A stretch of 64,000 bases of DNA from Pyrenopolyporus hunteri (taxonomy: Eukaryota; Ascomycota; Sordariomycetes; Xylariales; Hypoxylaceae). The first letter of the stretch is position 1, and each line of letters begins with the position of its first letter. Under the pieces are notes generated by a model that was not told the origin of the DNA, did no database searches, and saw only the letters and a list, made by a program, of their open reading frames with translations. The stretch covers positions 496,001 to 560,000 of the forward strand of contig CADCXC010000012.1 of NCBI GenBank assembly GCA_902806595.1, read 5' to 3'. Both the position numbers and the translations under genes were made by a program. Below, in pieces: positions 13,930-23,988 of this stretch.

Positions 13930-15430
13930 AAAAATTAAAGGATTTATCGATAAAAACGTATTTTCGTTCGAAAAATACGATTTCGTTAAGTTTTACGGTA
14001 TTTAGTTATTTAATTTTCGTATTATTTAAAAAATTAAAGGAAAAAGTATTTTATATTTTTTCGAAAAATTTAGATTTATTATTTAAAGTTATAACGACGA
14101 AAGTAAAAAAGTAATATTAATATAATTATCGATTATATAACGATTAAATTAACGAGTAATTATAATATTTATATTTATTTTTATAAAAAAAAAAATAAAA
14201 GTTTAATTACGCGATATTATATAAGTTTATATATAATTAAAATTAAAATTAAATCGTATTATTTTAATTCGATTATTTTTTATTTTTATATTTAAATATT
14301 TTTTTAATACGATTATAATAGTCGTAAAATTTTTATATAATATAATAAAAATTGATATATATTAATAGGTTATATATTTTAAATATTATAAAAAAAAGTT
14401 TTAAATAATTATATTTACGTATAATTTATATTTATTAATATTAAAACCGATCGATCGTTTCGAATTAATAAATATATAAATTAATAATACTTTCGAATTA
14501 TTCGATAAAATATTCGATTAAATAAAAAATTAAAAACGAAAAAAAGTAAGATTTTTAGTTAAGTTAAAAAAATATTTAATTATAAATTATCCGATTATTT
14601 TTAACGAATATATTATTATTATAAAAATTAACGAAATAATTTATTTACGTTAAAAAAATTAAAAAAAAAAATTACTTTTATTAAAATCGATATTAACGAT
14701 ATAACGTATTAATATATATAATAACGTATTCGTAAAATATATATCGTATCGATTTATTAATTTAAAATTACGTATAATATATTCGAAATAATTTAATATT
14801 ATAAGTTCGAAATTACCGAAATTACGAAATTTAATAAACGATTTAATTAATAAAAAGTAAATATCGATCGAAAATTACGATTTATACTTTTAAATTTAAA
14901 AACTATTAAGTTATTTATTTTTATCGACGAATTATTTATAAATAATAAAAATTTAAATTCTTAAATTAGATATATTATATTTATCGTAAATAAAACGTTT
15001 TCGAAATTATTTTTTAATATTAAAAATAATATTATTTATTAAAATTCGATTAAATTAAAACGCGTTATACGAAACGTTTTAATAAACGAAATTTACGTTA
15101 TAATATATAACGTAAATATAATAATAATTTTTAAAACGACGATTTCGTTAATTAATAAAAAATTAAATTATTTAAATTTTTTTATTATTATTTATATTAA
15201 TTTTTATTTATTTTACAAATGTTTAATTAAATTAAATATTACGAAAAAAAAAATTTATAATCGATATTATATTACTTCGATAATCGTATAAAAAACGAAA
15301 AATAACGGAAATTAAATAAATTTATAAAAAAAACAACCCTATCGACGTTATAATAAAAAATAATATTAATAAAATATTAAAAACGTTTATTAATACGAAT
15401 AATATTACGATAAAATTATAGGGATGGGTA
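13930..15430 (+). pseudogene. Remnant of nested Copia reverse transcriptase and RNase H
   Basis: The first part matches the RVT_2 fold start: GFIDKNVFSFEKYDFVKFYG near 13940-14000. IIIVVKFLYNI at about 14310-14345 stands for the IMVVVKPLYGI stretch, and LINI*INNTFEL at about 14465-14500 replaces the active site, with both Asp codons changed to Asn. RNase H follows from about 14910 (FIDELFINNKNLNS), through SIKLKRVIRNVLINEIY (about 15050-15100), to the end near 15430. Many stop codons come from CAA/CAG/TGG-type codons. Confidence 0.8.
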
Positions 15431-15509
15431 AAAAAATAAAAAAAAGGAAATTTATTATTATTAATAATTAAAAAAAAAAAGAAAACTATAAAAAAAAAAA
15501 TTATTAATA

Positions 15510-15777
15510 TGGTTATATAGTTTTATATTAAAAAATCTACCGTAATAATAATAACGATAAATATACTTTTATTAAATATTTCGTCGCCTTAAATAATAAA
15601 AACTTAAAATATATATTTTAAAACGATATATAAATATCGATTAATATAAAGTTAATTAATTATACTTTTAAATAAATAAATATAATAAATATAACTTTTT
15701 TTCGTAATTTTTACACTAAATAATCGTTTAATATTTTCCTTTCGATTTATTAATTAATAACCTTTTATTATTTAATA
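15510..15777 (+). repeat. 3' LTR of the nested Copia element
   Basis: Begins TGGTTATATAG and ends TTTAATA (CA end mutated). It is less mutated than the 5' copy, for example retaining TCTACCG and CGTCGCC where the other reads TTTATCG and TGTTGCT. Confidence 0.8.
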
Positions 15778-15783
15778 ATAATT

Positions 15784-15863
15784 AACGAATTTATTAAATT
15801 ATTTTTTAAAAATACGTTTATTTATTTTAAAATAATTTTAAATTTTTATTTATAAAATAAATA
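15784..15863 (+). pseudogene. C-terminal end of the outer Copia pol, past the insertion
   Basis: Translation NEFIKLFFKNTFIYFKIIL resembles the last residues of Copia RNase H (KFxxFIxLLxL) and ends in a stop. It continues the frame interrupted at 9375, which places the nested insertion within the final pol codons. Confidence 0.5.
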
Positions 15864-17135
15864 AAAAAAATTATAAAAAAAATCGTTTTTATAATTAAAA
15901 AAACATTTATAAAATATTTATAAAATATTTATAAAACGTTTTTTATAAAATTTATAAATTATTTATAAAATATTTAAATATTTTTTATTAATATAAATAA
16001 TTTAAAATATTAAACGATTTATATATTTATTTATTATATTATTAATAAAATTTTTATAAATTATTATTTATTAACTACGATTTAATATTTATTAAATTAT
16101 TTTTATAATTAATATATTAAAATTTTTTAAATTTTAAATTATAAAAATATATTATTTTTAAAGTTTTTAATTATTATTTTTATTTAATTATTATAAAATA
16201 TATATTAAATACTTTATAACGAAATATATATAATAAATACTTTTTATAAAAAAAATAATTAATTATAAAATTAATTTAAATATTATAATAAAAAGTTTTT
16301 TAATTTTTTAAAAATTTTAATTTAATTATCGATTAAAAAAATTTTTTATTTTTAATTATTTAATTATTAAAAATGTAATTATTTATATTATTTACTTTAT
16401 TTTACGAATTATCGTTTAATTTTAAAATTTAAAAAATCGAAATAACGGTTTTTTTAATATAATTTTAAAAACTTATAATTATTAATAATAACTTTACGTA
16501 TATTTATAAATTATATCTTTTTATAACAATTAAAATCGAATTAATTAAATCGAATATATATTAAATTTTTTAATAAAAAATTTATTTAATAACTTTAATA
16601 ACTTAAATCTAAAATATTAAAAAAATATATTAATCGAATTATTTAATACGTTAAATAAACGATTAATAAAAAACGAATAAAAAAATAAAAAATAGCATAT
16701 TTTTATAATCGTTATTATTCGAAATATAAATTTTAAAAAATAAAAAAAATAAATATTAATTTAAAATTACGACTTTATAAAAAACGCTTTTAATAAAAAA
16801 AAAATAAAAAAAAATCTTATAAAATAAATAATATATTTTTATAAAATATCTACGTATTAAATAATATATAAAAAGTGTCGAAATTTAATATAATATAAAC
16901 GACTTTTATAACGAATAAAATTAATATTTAATATTATTTCTACGAAAAATTTAAAAATAAATTACGTTAAAAAATATAAAATATTAAAATATAAACGATT
17001 TACGATTTTAAAATTACATTAAATTAAAACTTTAAAAATGTAAAATTATTTAAAAAAAACTAGAAAATTTAAAAGTTATTATAGGGAGATATTACGAAAT
17101 ATTAGGGTTAACCACAGGTATAATTCGAGTGGGAG
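15864..17135. other. Unexplained 1.27-kb AT-rich tail inside the outer element
   Basis: Copia elements normally run almost straight from RNase H into the polypurine tract and 3' LTR, but here 1.27 kb of RIPed sequence intervenes. It includes a short tandem patch (15905-15950) of repeated TTTATAAAATA units. I recognise no coding landmark on either strand. It may be an additional insertion, an extra reading frame, or a 3' non-coding extension. Confidence 0.45.
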
Positions 17136-17291
17136 TGTTAGAATATAAGGTGCTGGAATATAGGATGGCTAGGTGACTACGCCCCACACCTGTGGCATAT
17201 ATATAGTATTTACATCCCATCTGACTTCTAACTGGTTCTTACTATCTAATATAACGAAATACACACTCATAACCTGCGTCTATTTTCAACA
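17136..17291 (+). repeat. 3' LTR of the outer Copia element, near-ancestral
   Basis: A 156-bp copy of 3834-3989 that has largely escaped RIP: it keeps C and G in 27 of 30 differing positions. It therefore gives the best available estimate of the original LTR. It ends in CAACA and is followed by gctga, the proposed target-site copy. Confidence 0.9.
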
Positions 17292-19033
17292 GCTGAGGCC
17301 AGCCAACTCGATGGTTCTCGAATATGTCATCTTGGCCTCCGGCTGATTGTTATTGTAGCACCCTAGGTCATAACTCAAAAGGGGGCTGGAAGGCGAGCGA
17401 CCGGACAATGAAGGTATAGGCATGCATCAACACAGGCAACTCCCAAATCTCTCCCCTCATCATCCCATTCCTGTTCCCAGTTCTAATTTTCCATATCGTC
17501 AATACCGTGAGTATGTGCTTCCCGCACTCTCAAGTCCCCGTCACCCGTCACGGTATTTTAAGTTAGGTGACCGGGAGCGTTGAAATAGGGGCGTGCGGAG
17601 GCAGGAAGAAGAATGGAGACGGCTAATAAACGGCTTGGAGGGTAGACGTAAAAGAGTCACGGTTGATACTACCGCATCACAGTTCCTCAACCTTTATCCT
17701 CCCGACAGGCGCTCCATACGTGATTATACATCCGGGCCAACCTGCTGTTCCGGACGCTTCCGCTCTACGCGCGTCTGAAGAAATTACCTACGCATGTGGT
17801 CCTCCGTTGGATGGTCGAATATATAGCCTTAAAATTAGTTGCTTCGATATGAGAACCGAGTTACCTGCTATTTTATCATGATTTCAACCACATAGTAAGG
17901 GGAACAACTCCGTTGCATGAGCTACCTACTTAACTATCTAGGCCGAAGGCTGGGTATACATACTGAATGAGGACAAAGGGGCACATGAGACATATGCCCA
18001 AACATAACACATTTTAAAAGTAAGTAGATCTCGGGATCTGATAATAGGAGTCGTGTTACGGCTTGAAATCACAGATGCCGAGGACGCGGTTCGGGTGTCA
18101 CGGGTTGTGAGTTGTTTGCCTCGCATACGTACTCGTTTGTTTGTGGACTTATACCTGCGTTTGCGCGCATACTACTCCTATGCAAGAACAGGGGAATCGC
18201 GAATCCTCCGTGACAGAATTTGCGGCCAAGACTCGAGTTTTCTAGCTCATGTTTTCTAGGCGATTGCATACGTACCTATTCTCTATTAAGCGGTGGTGCT
18301 ATAATCCGCGTACATAATGTTGATTGCAGCACTCTGTATATCATGGTCAGGCGATCTGGCGGCCACGGCTTGATACATGGCTTGTTTCGGCAGGTAAGGT
18401 AGGTACTTGCCATTGTGACGGTTCGAGCTGACCTTTAAGAGCGCAGACGAGTTGAATCCGCACAACACCGAAGCGGGCGCGGATCGACGGGCGTCTCCCG
18501 ATTCCATGGCAACTTGCCCATTTGCATCTGAAAGGGGCATGTTTGCTATGTATGGTATTTGGTGCTTATTGCCGCAGACCTAGTATTTTAATACGTATCA
18601 TCGTGTAAAAGCCTATGGTGTCGGTGCTTTCGACCTGTCACTTCCGTCTGCTAGATGTGATCTCCAAGCACGGCACAACGGTTGTGCTTAAACCTTCGTT
18701 AGGGGCCCGCACGACGGCATGTAGGGCGTAAAAGGGGCCGTGTCGACCGCACGGACGACGCCACATGAAACGTGATAATGGCTGTAGGGCGACGGGAGCG
18801 GAAGGCTTACACGGGATTGATAATCATCGCAAGGGGTATCGCCGAGGCTTTATGTAAGAAGCTTCTCCTTGCCACAAAAGATACGCCGAGACGCTAAGTC
18901 ACTGTCGAGTTCAGAGTTTAACATATGTAGGGCAAGTAAAAAGTAAGTGCCTAAGGTGGGTGATGTGCAGCACGTATATATCATGACATGATATATGCAT
19001 TATGTACCGTAGCGGCAAATTATGGGAATGAAA
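17292..19033. other. Gene-poor spacer right of the retroelement
   Basis: Base composition returns to normal immediately after the LTR. The small open frames here overlap one another on both strands and look like chance. The only structure noted is the palindrome at 18976-18996. Confidence 0.45.
18976..18996. repeat. Perfect 10-bp palindrome with 1-nt centre
   Basis: ATATATCATG, A, CATGATATAT. It is too short and AT-rich to call a transposon end; it could form a cruciform or be a chance site. Confidence 0.6.
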
Positions 19034-19230
19034 AACGATTGTATACCTAAAAAACGTTAGCTATAAAAAAACGTTATTTTTTAAGAAATGATTTCTTATT
19101 ATTTTACGCGTTTTTTTATTTTTATTTTTAATATTACGACGCGTAAATATTGTGTAACAATATAATATATAAAGAAATTATTTTTCAATTTTACGTTCGA
19201 GTTTTTTTTCTTTCTTTTATGATATTTCTA

Positions 19231-19408
19231 AGTCTCCTTCCAGGTCTCCTTCCAGGTCTCCCTCTAGGTTTCCAGGTCTCCAGGTCTCTAAGTCTTCAGG
19301 TCTCTAGGTCTTCAAATCTCTCTTTCCAGGTCTCCTTCTAAGTCCAGGTCTCTAGGTCTCTAGGTCTCCAGGTTTTTAAATCTCTAGGTTTCTTTCTAGG
19401 TTTCTAAA
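19231..19408 (+). repeat. Pyrimidine-rich minisatellite of AGGTCTCC-type units
   Basis: About 20 imperfect copies of a 7-10-bp unit (AGGTCTCC, AGGTTTCC, AAGTCTCC) in tandem. Variation among copies is largely C/T, as RIP or slippage would give. Confidence 0.8.
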
Positions 19409-19505
19409 TTTTTATGAGGTAGGGTAGGTATTTTAGGTAGGTACCTAGGTAGGTATTTAGGTAGGTGATTATGTAGTCGTAGTCGTTTCGTAACCGTAGT
19501 AACGT

Positions 19506-19530
19506 AAAAAAAAAAAAAAAAAAAAAAAAA
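19506..19530 (+). repeat. Run of 25 A
   Basis: Uninterrupted A25 following CGTAGTAACGT. It could be a retroposed tail (LINE/SINE-like) or a slippage tract; no LINE or tRNA-derived head was recognised upstream. Confidence 0.8.
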
Positions 19531-19638
19531 CTAGAGAATTATTTCCATTTTATATAAGAAATCGTTGCCATAGGAAAAACGATTGCCGTCCAACTAAATT
19601 TATGTTATTAAGAAATCGTTTTTAAATATACAACCGTT

Positions 19639-22459
19639 ATCTACACTCACCGGTTGCCGCTGTGGTATGTAGGTACCTGCATCGAGCACACAGCTCCCGG
19701 GTGAGACGGTTCGAAGCCGCCGGGCGTAACACGGGTTTGGTTGGTTCGGGCTACTTTGCCATTATAAATATTTTCGGTCAGAGTAGCACCAAGGGGCTTT
19801 GGCCGCGACGGTGAAGCGCACTATACGACGAGCTTAAGATTATAAGGTAGACGCCTTTACCTCACCGGTAGAGAGGTCCCTTGACGATCATAGTAAGGGA
19901 CCCTCTGTTATATGTAAGTAAGAAAAAAGCTCGTGTTCGTCGTTCCAAAGTCCTACCAAGACATACATGCATAGGTATCTATCCCGATTTACCACCCCTT
20001 GCTCCCAAACCAGGCCTTTTTTTTTTTTTGCTCGATGCGGGAATCCAATCGAACAGGCTATAGTATGTACGAGTACGGTACTATATACCTACCTATGCAT
20101 ATGTATGTAGCCACCCTGCTACGTATAAGCTTGAGGAACCGAGCGCTCCGATCATTGCTGCATCTGGGGAAAAGCGACTGGCCCCCAGCTGCATATTACA
20201 GGTTCCATTTCCCTAGACCCAAAGCCATGGGCCACAGCGGCGTGGGAATGCGACCGTGAAGCTTCGGCGTACCGATGGAGAAACATTCTCCTATTTTTTC
20301 TTGTTCTTTTCCTCTTCTCGCTTTCTACACAACATAGGTATGTAACGCTGTACAATATAAGCAGCACTTCTCTTTAATTACGCCTCTTTTACTCACTCCC
20401 TAGAGAGATGGCTCAGGAAGGTATATTAAGTGCCTAATATCTAATAACATTAGCATCGGTCTCAAGAAATTTGATTGAACGCACGTTGTTCAACATGCGA
20501 AACCAACGAGGCACGACGGCAGCGCCCTTCCGCCAGATGTGCCTGATCCAGGAAGGCGGAACGTCATTCCATGTGTCTTCCAAGGCCCTCAGCTTCGGGA
20601 TATCGAATCGGAGAACTCTCGTGTCTACCAGGTTCTCTATACGATATACCCTGTTCACGGCGTAGGTGGCTTTACCTGTTTAGTCCGGAGAGCCAATATT
20701 CAAGGCCTCTGATTGGCTGGTTAACTCCGGGCTGTTTCTGGATTTATATTACCTCTACCAGAGATTGACCCCGGTCACCAGGTCCCTGAAACTCCGTATG
20801 TACCTTCTCTGGGGGGTGTTTTACACTAACAGGAGCGTTCTTAAAGGGAAAAAAATTAAAAACAAAATAAAAATGAGACGAATGCTAGCATCAAGGAGAC
20901 CTTGAGGTGATATAAGGGGAATAAGACGAGAATTCAATAAGGACGTGATTTTTTAACAAGTATACGATGGCGATATGTCAATCATAGACGCGGCTGTTGA
21001 TCTACCTATATCACAAGCGGTCGGCATTAATTCTAGAAAATTTTCACCCCGGCTACGCCTCTTCACTGCTCAGCACCTCAAACCTCGCGTAAAACTATCC
21101 CAACCTTCGAAAACGTGAATTAGGTCAGCCTTACGGAGGAGCCCCTGTATTATACATACATGGCCTGTCTCTGATCCACATCGCCATATTTCCTATAAGG
21201 CACATGCTGTAACCTATATCCCAACAACTCCAAAGCCCTTGAGCTTGTCATACCCGACAATAAGGAGCTACTTAGGTACCTACTCGTATCTATTCGAATA
21301 AGAAAGCCGTGAAGCAGGATCTGCATCCTACCGCGACCTCGCCGCCGCCGCCTCAATGAATTCCCTGGCTTCTACTACGGATAATACCTAACCCAACCGA
21401 AATCCTTCGAGGAATTTTCGGCAGGCACCCTACGTACTTAATCCCGACATTTTGGAAACGGGGACAAAATTTCCACATTGCTACGGCCCAGTTCCCTAAG
21501 CAGATGAACTGGGAAAATGTAGGTAAGGATCAGGCACATAAGGCAATAATAACACTAGGCAGAATTGAGACAAGTCAGGAGAAAGTGGCTTTCTGGGTCA
21601 CGCACGATGTTACCTACCTACCAGCACATCCCCGGATTTCTTTCATCTCAGCGACGGTGGGCCATTCAGCGCCCCCTCCTCGCAACTTTCATTCCCAGAT
21701 CGCAATGTTAGTACCTAGGGAAAGGGCGGCAAGACAAACGCAAGAAGAATCGTGATAATATATCCAATTTAAGACAAAAATCCTCAAACACGGTCAATAG
21801 AGAGTTGCCCTTCACGTCCCACTGAGACCTTCGATGTGGCTCAGATCCTACGTACCTACCTACCTACGCACGTGTAACAGAGATTGTCGGGACCGATGGA
21901 TGTAACAGTGGGAAAATTTTTCGACACCAAAACCGGGTAGAATCAATCGAAAGAGAGTGCCTATGTACGCGTTGGGGAGCCTCGGTGGCTTAAGAAGGAA
22001 GGTTGGGAGGGGATTCGCCCGGCCGCAGCACAAGCTTTTTCCCATATTTCGGTGCGCTAGGGAGTTAGGTAGCGTTCAGGGGAAAGGCCCGACTAGCCGC
22101 TCTCTCTTGTCCCGTTGCTTCGAGGGGTCTGTGATACCGGCTTCATTACGTCAAGGCAGTCTCTCCTATACCCGGCTACTATCCTGGTTCATCTACGTAG
22201 TGGTTTTTGCTACGCTAACCTGGCAAGTAGCGAGACATGAGGGAAGACGTTGCAACGTCAAGGGTCTAGAAGTGCATGCGATTTCATATAGTGGTATCAT
22301 TTAATACCTATGATAATTCATTGACGACGGGATCAGGGTATATGTCAATGAGAAGAATTCTTTTCAATACAATCGAAAGGCATCGCCTCTTGAATAGGAT
22401 CAGAATATGATCAAGAAATAAAATAAATGGTTTATATGCTATTGTAGTTTCTAGTTCCT
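19639..22459. other. Gene-poor spacer upstream of the GPCR 3' end
   Basis: No full gene is supported. A 74-residue open frame on the minus strand (20434-20658) has protein-like composition but no start context or exons I can defend. CCTA-rich tracts occur at about 20080-20110 and 21845-21870. Confidence 0.4.
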
Positions 22460-23988
22460 TCACGTAGCCTGCCCTTTGCCCTCATGGTTTGAATTAGATG
22501 TCCTACCGCTGTTGGTAAGTTCTGTTATGCTCTCGCTCTCCAAATCTTTGCGCGAGTTTCGACTCGGAAGTCTGAAGGCGAAGTTGCGCTTGTCATTGAC
22601 ATCGTTCCCGTAACGGCTCAGCTCGGGATGTCGACTCGCGCCATGGGTGCGGGCGCGGACGTCCGAGAATGTTATCTTGACCGCCTCCCAACTTGTCGCG
22701 ACGTAGATCAACATGTTCCAGAACCCCTGGAGCGGCAAGACGATGGCGCTCATGATCTCGAGGGCAGGCTCCACGTCATTCGTGTTCACCAAACTATATA
22801 CGCGGTTTGCTGTCGAGGGAAGCCAAGTCACTAGGAGTGCCGTGAAGAAGAGGATGGCGCATTTGCTGTAGGACCACGCAGCATTATTGGCCTCGAAGTT
22901 CGCTCTTCGCTTTTGAGATTTCGCTCGGGATCGAGCCGCGGACGGTGTTTGGGGCGCGTTACTCTGTATGGAAAGCGCGGCTTCTTCTTGTTGTTTGCTG
23001 CTGTTACCCTTCGTATTGTTGGATGAAATCGTCACCGAGTATGCCGGCTTGCTCTTCCCGCTGAACCGACCGAGCGGGGCAAGGTCGATTCCGCTTGCCC
23101 CGTCTTCCAGAGTCTCGCTCGTCACCGTCACCTCGGTGGTCTTTACCGAGTAGGGGTCATCCATATTCAATGCCTCCGGGTCGTGAGCGCTACTGCTAGC
23201 GCCGAAGTTACGGAGCTGTTTGCGCTTCTTATATATATCCCCGCCTGCCCGGATATAGATTGCCATGGTGAGTAGAATAATGATCCTAACTAGAGTCAGC
23301 ATTGTCGGGCTCGGGAGCGTTCACTTATGACTCGGCTCTTACCAGACAGGACCGTAAAAGGTAACAATCCGAAAGATATCCCATTTTGAACTAACCCAGC
23401 ACCATAATACGGCGTTCCCATACATCCTACCAGCGGACTCGGTCTCCACGAAGACGTAGGTAAGTGCAGGAACAAATGGAACTCCGTAGCATATTAAGAG
23501 ATACCTAAATTGCGTTCCATGTAAGCCTTCGACGACGAACTGCTTGCGGATGTGATTGGGATCTACACTTACCATTTCTCCATACTACGGAGCCTGGTAG
23601 CGTCGAATTTGTGGTAGAATGTAAGGTAAACATTAAATGCCATCGCCAAAGTCCAAAAAGCATCAGCGGGCAGGAACCTAGACTAGTTTAGTAAGATAAT
23701 CAAGAAGGCATTGATAGAGACGACGCACATTTGAATTAGGAACCCTTGAAATTGGCACCCGAATGAATCGATTTCCGTCACGTATCTCCTCGACATCAGC
23801 GTTCCCACGTTAGTCATCATGTTACCGAACGAAGCGTAAAAGACCAAGCGATTGATAGGCTTGTGAAAAGCTTTAGAGAATGTGAAGGTAAAAATAACGA
23901 ATAAAGATCCTAGTAATGAGAACACCGAGCCAACTCGCTCGATGACGCTGATCGCCTCCAGCTGTCCTGCTGATAACTCGCGTGCCAT
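22460..23988 (-). CDS. cAMP-receptor-like G-protein-coupled receptor (GprH class), 4 exons
   Basis: Predicted seven-helix plasma-membrane receptor signalling through a heterotrimeric G protein. Exons, in order of transcription: 23988-23729, 23677-23573, 23504-23343 and 23285-22460. They sum to 1353 nt (450 aa); introns of 51, 68 and 57 bp are all GT-AG and in phase. Helix 1 (SLLGSLFVIFTFTFS), KPINRLVFYASFGNMMTNVGTLMSR around helix 2, CQFQGFLIQMFLPADAFWTLAMA in helix 3, YGVPFVPALTY in helix 4, LWCWVSSKWDIFRI before helix 5, and CAILFFTALLVTWLPS and LEIMSAIVLPLQGFWNMLIYV as helices 6 and 7 match the fungal cAMP-receptor-like class. A long Ser/Thr/Lys-rich loop lies between helices 5 and 6, and the tail is basic and polar. 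The ligand is unknown in this class; the name reflects homology to slime-mould cAMP receptors. The first ATG of exon 1 was chosen. Confidence 0.88.

Larger units (their letters stand above)
9376..15777 (+). mobile_element. Second Copia LTR retrotransposon nested in the first, RIP-degraded
   Basis: It is bounded by about 268-bp direct repeats (9376-9644 and 15510-15777) and lies in the same orientation as its host element. The plus-strand translation shows gag, then integrase, then reverse transcriptase, then RNase H, which is the Copia order, in about 5.9 kb of internal sequence. The family differs from the outer element: its reverse transcriptase active site derives from a QTDDT-type rather than YVDD-type motif. 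Insertion was inside the last codons of the outer pol gene, so this element is the younger arrival. No clear target-site duplication could be read, because the flank is too AT-rich. A 64-codon open stretch at 11156-11350 is the longest surviving frame. Confidence 0.85.
3834..17291 (+). mobile_element. RIP-degraded Copia LTR retrotransposon, interrupted by a second Copia element
   Basis: The two ends are 156-bp direct repeats starting TGTTAG and, in the better preserved 3' copy, ending CAACA. Flanking pentamers gttaa (3829-3833) and gctga (17292-17296) would be a target-site duplication differing only by transitions. A purine-rich GAGTGGGAG stands just before the 3' LTR, as expected of a polypurine tract. 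The interior is almost pure A/T, but translation of the plus strand still shows protease, reverse transcriptase and RNase H landmarks in Copia order. Removing the nested 6.4-kb element leaves about 7.06 kb, long for a Copia element; 15864-17135 is the unexplained part. All frames are full of stops, so the element is dead. Confidence 0.85.
19034..19638. mobile_element. Possible small inverted-repeat (MITE-like) element
   Basis: The left end 19034-19056 and the reverse complement of 19617-19638 are similar over about 22 bp (AACGATTGTATACC against AACGGTTGTATATT, then TAAAAACG). The interior includes a RIP-like AT-rich patch (19041-19215), a minisatellite and an A25 run. No target-site duplication was found. 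The inverted-repeat match is imperfect, so this is tentative. Confidence 0.3.

Noticed and set aside
3990..17135. Mitochondrial-like or centromeric AT-rich DNA
   Set aside because: LTR pairs, ordered Copia domains and transition-only LTR divergence explain the AT content as RIP.
19700..19725. GGTTCGAAGCC resembling a tRNA B box
   Set aside because: No A box at the expected upstream distance and no acceptor stem.
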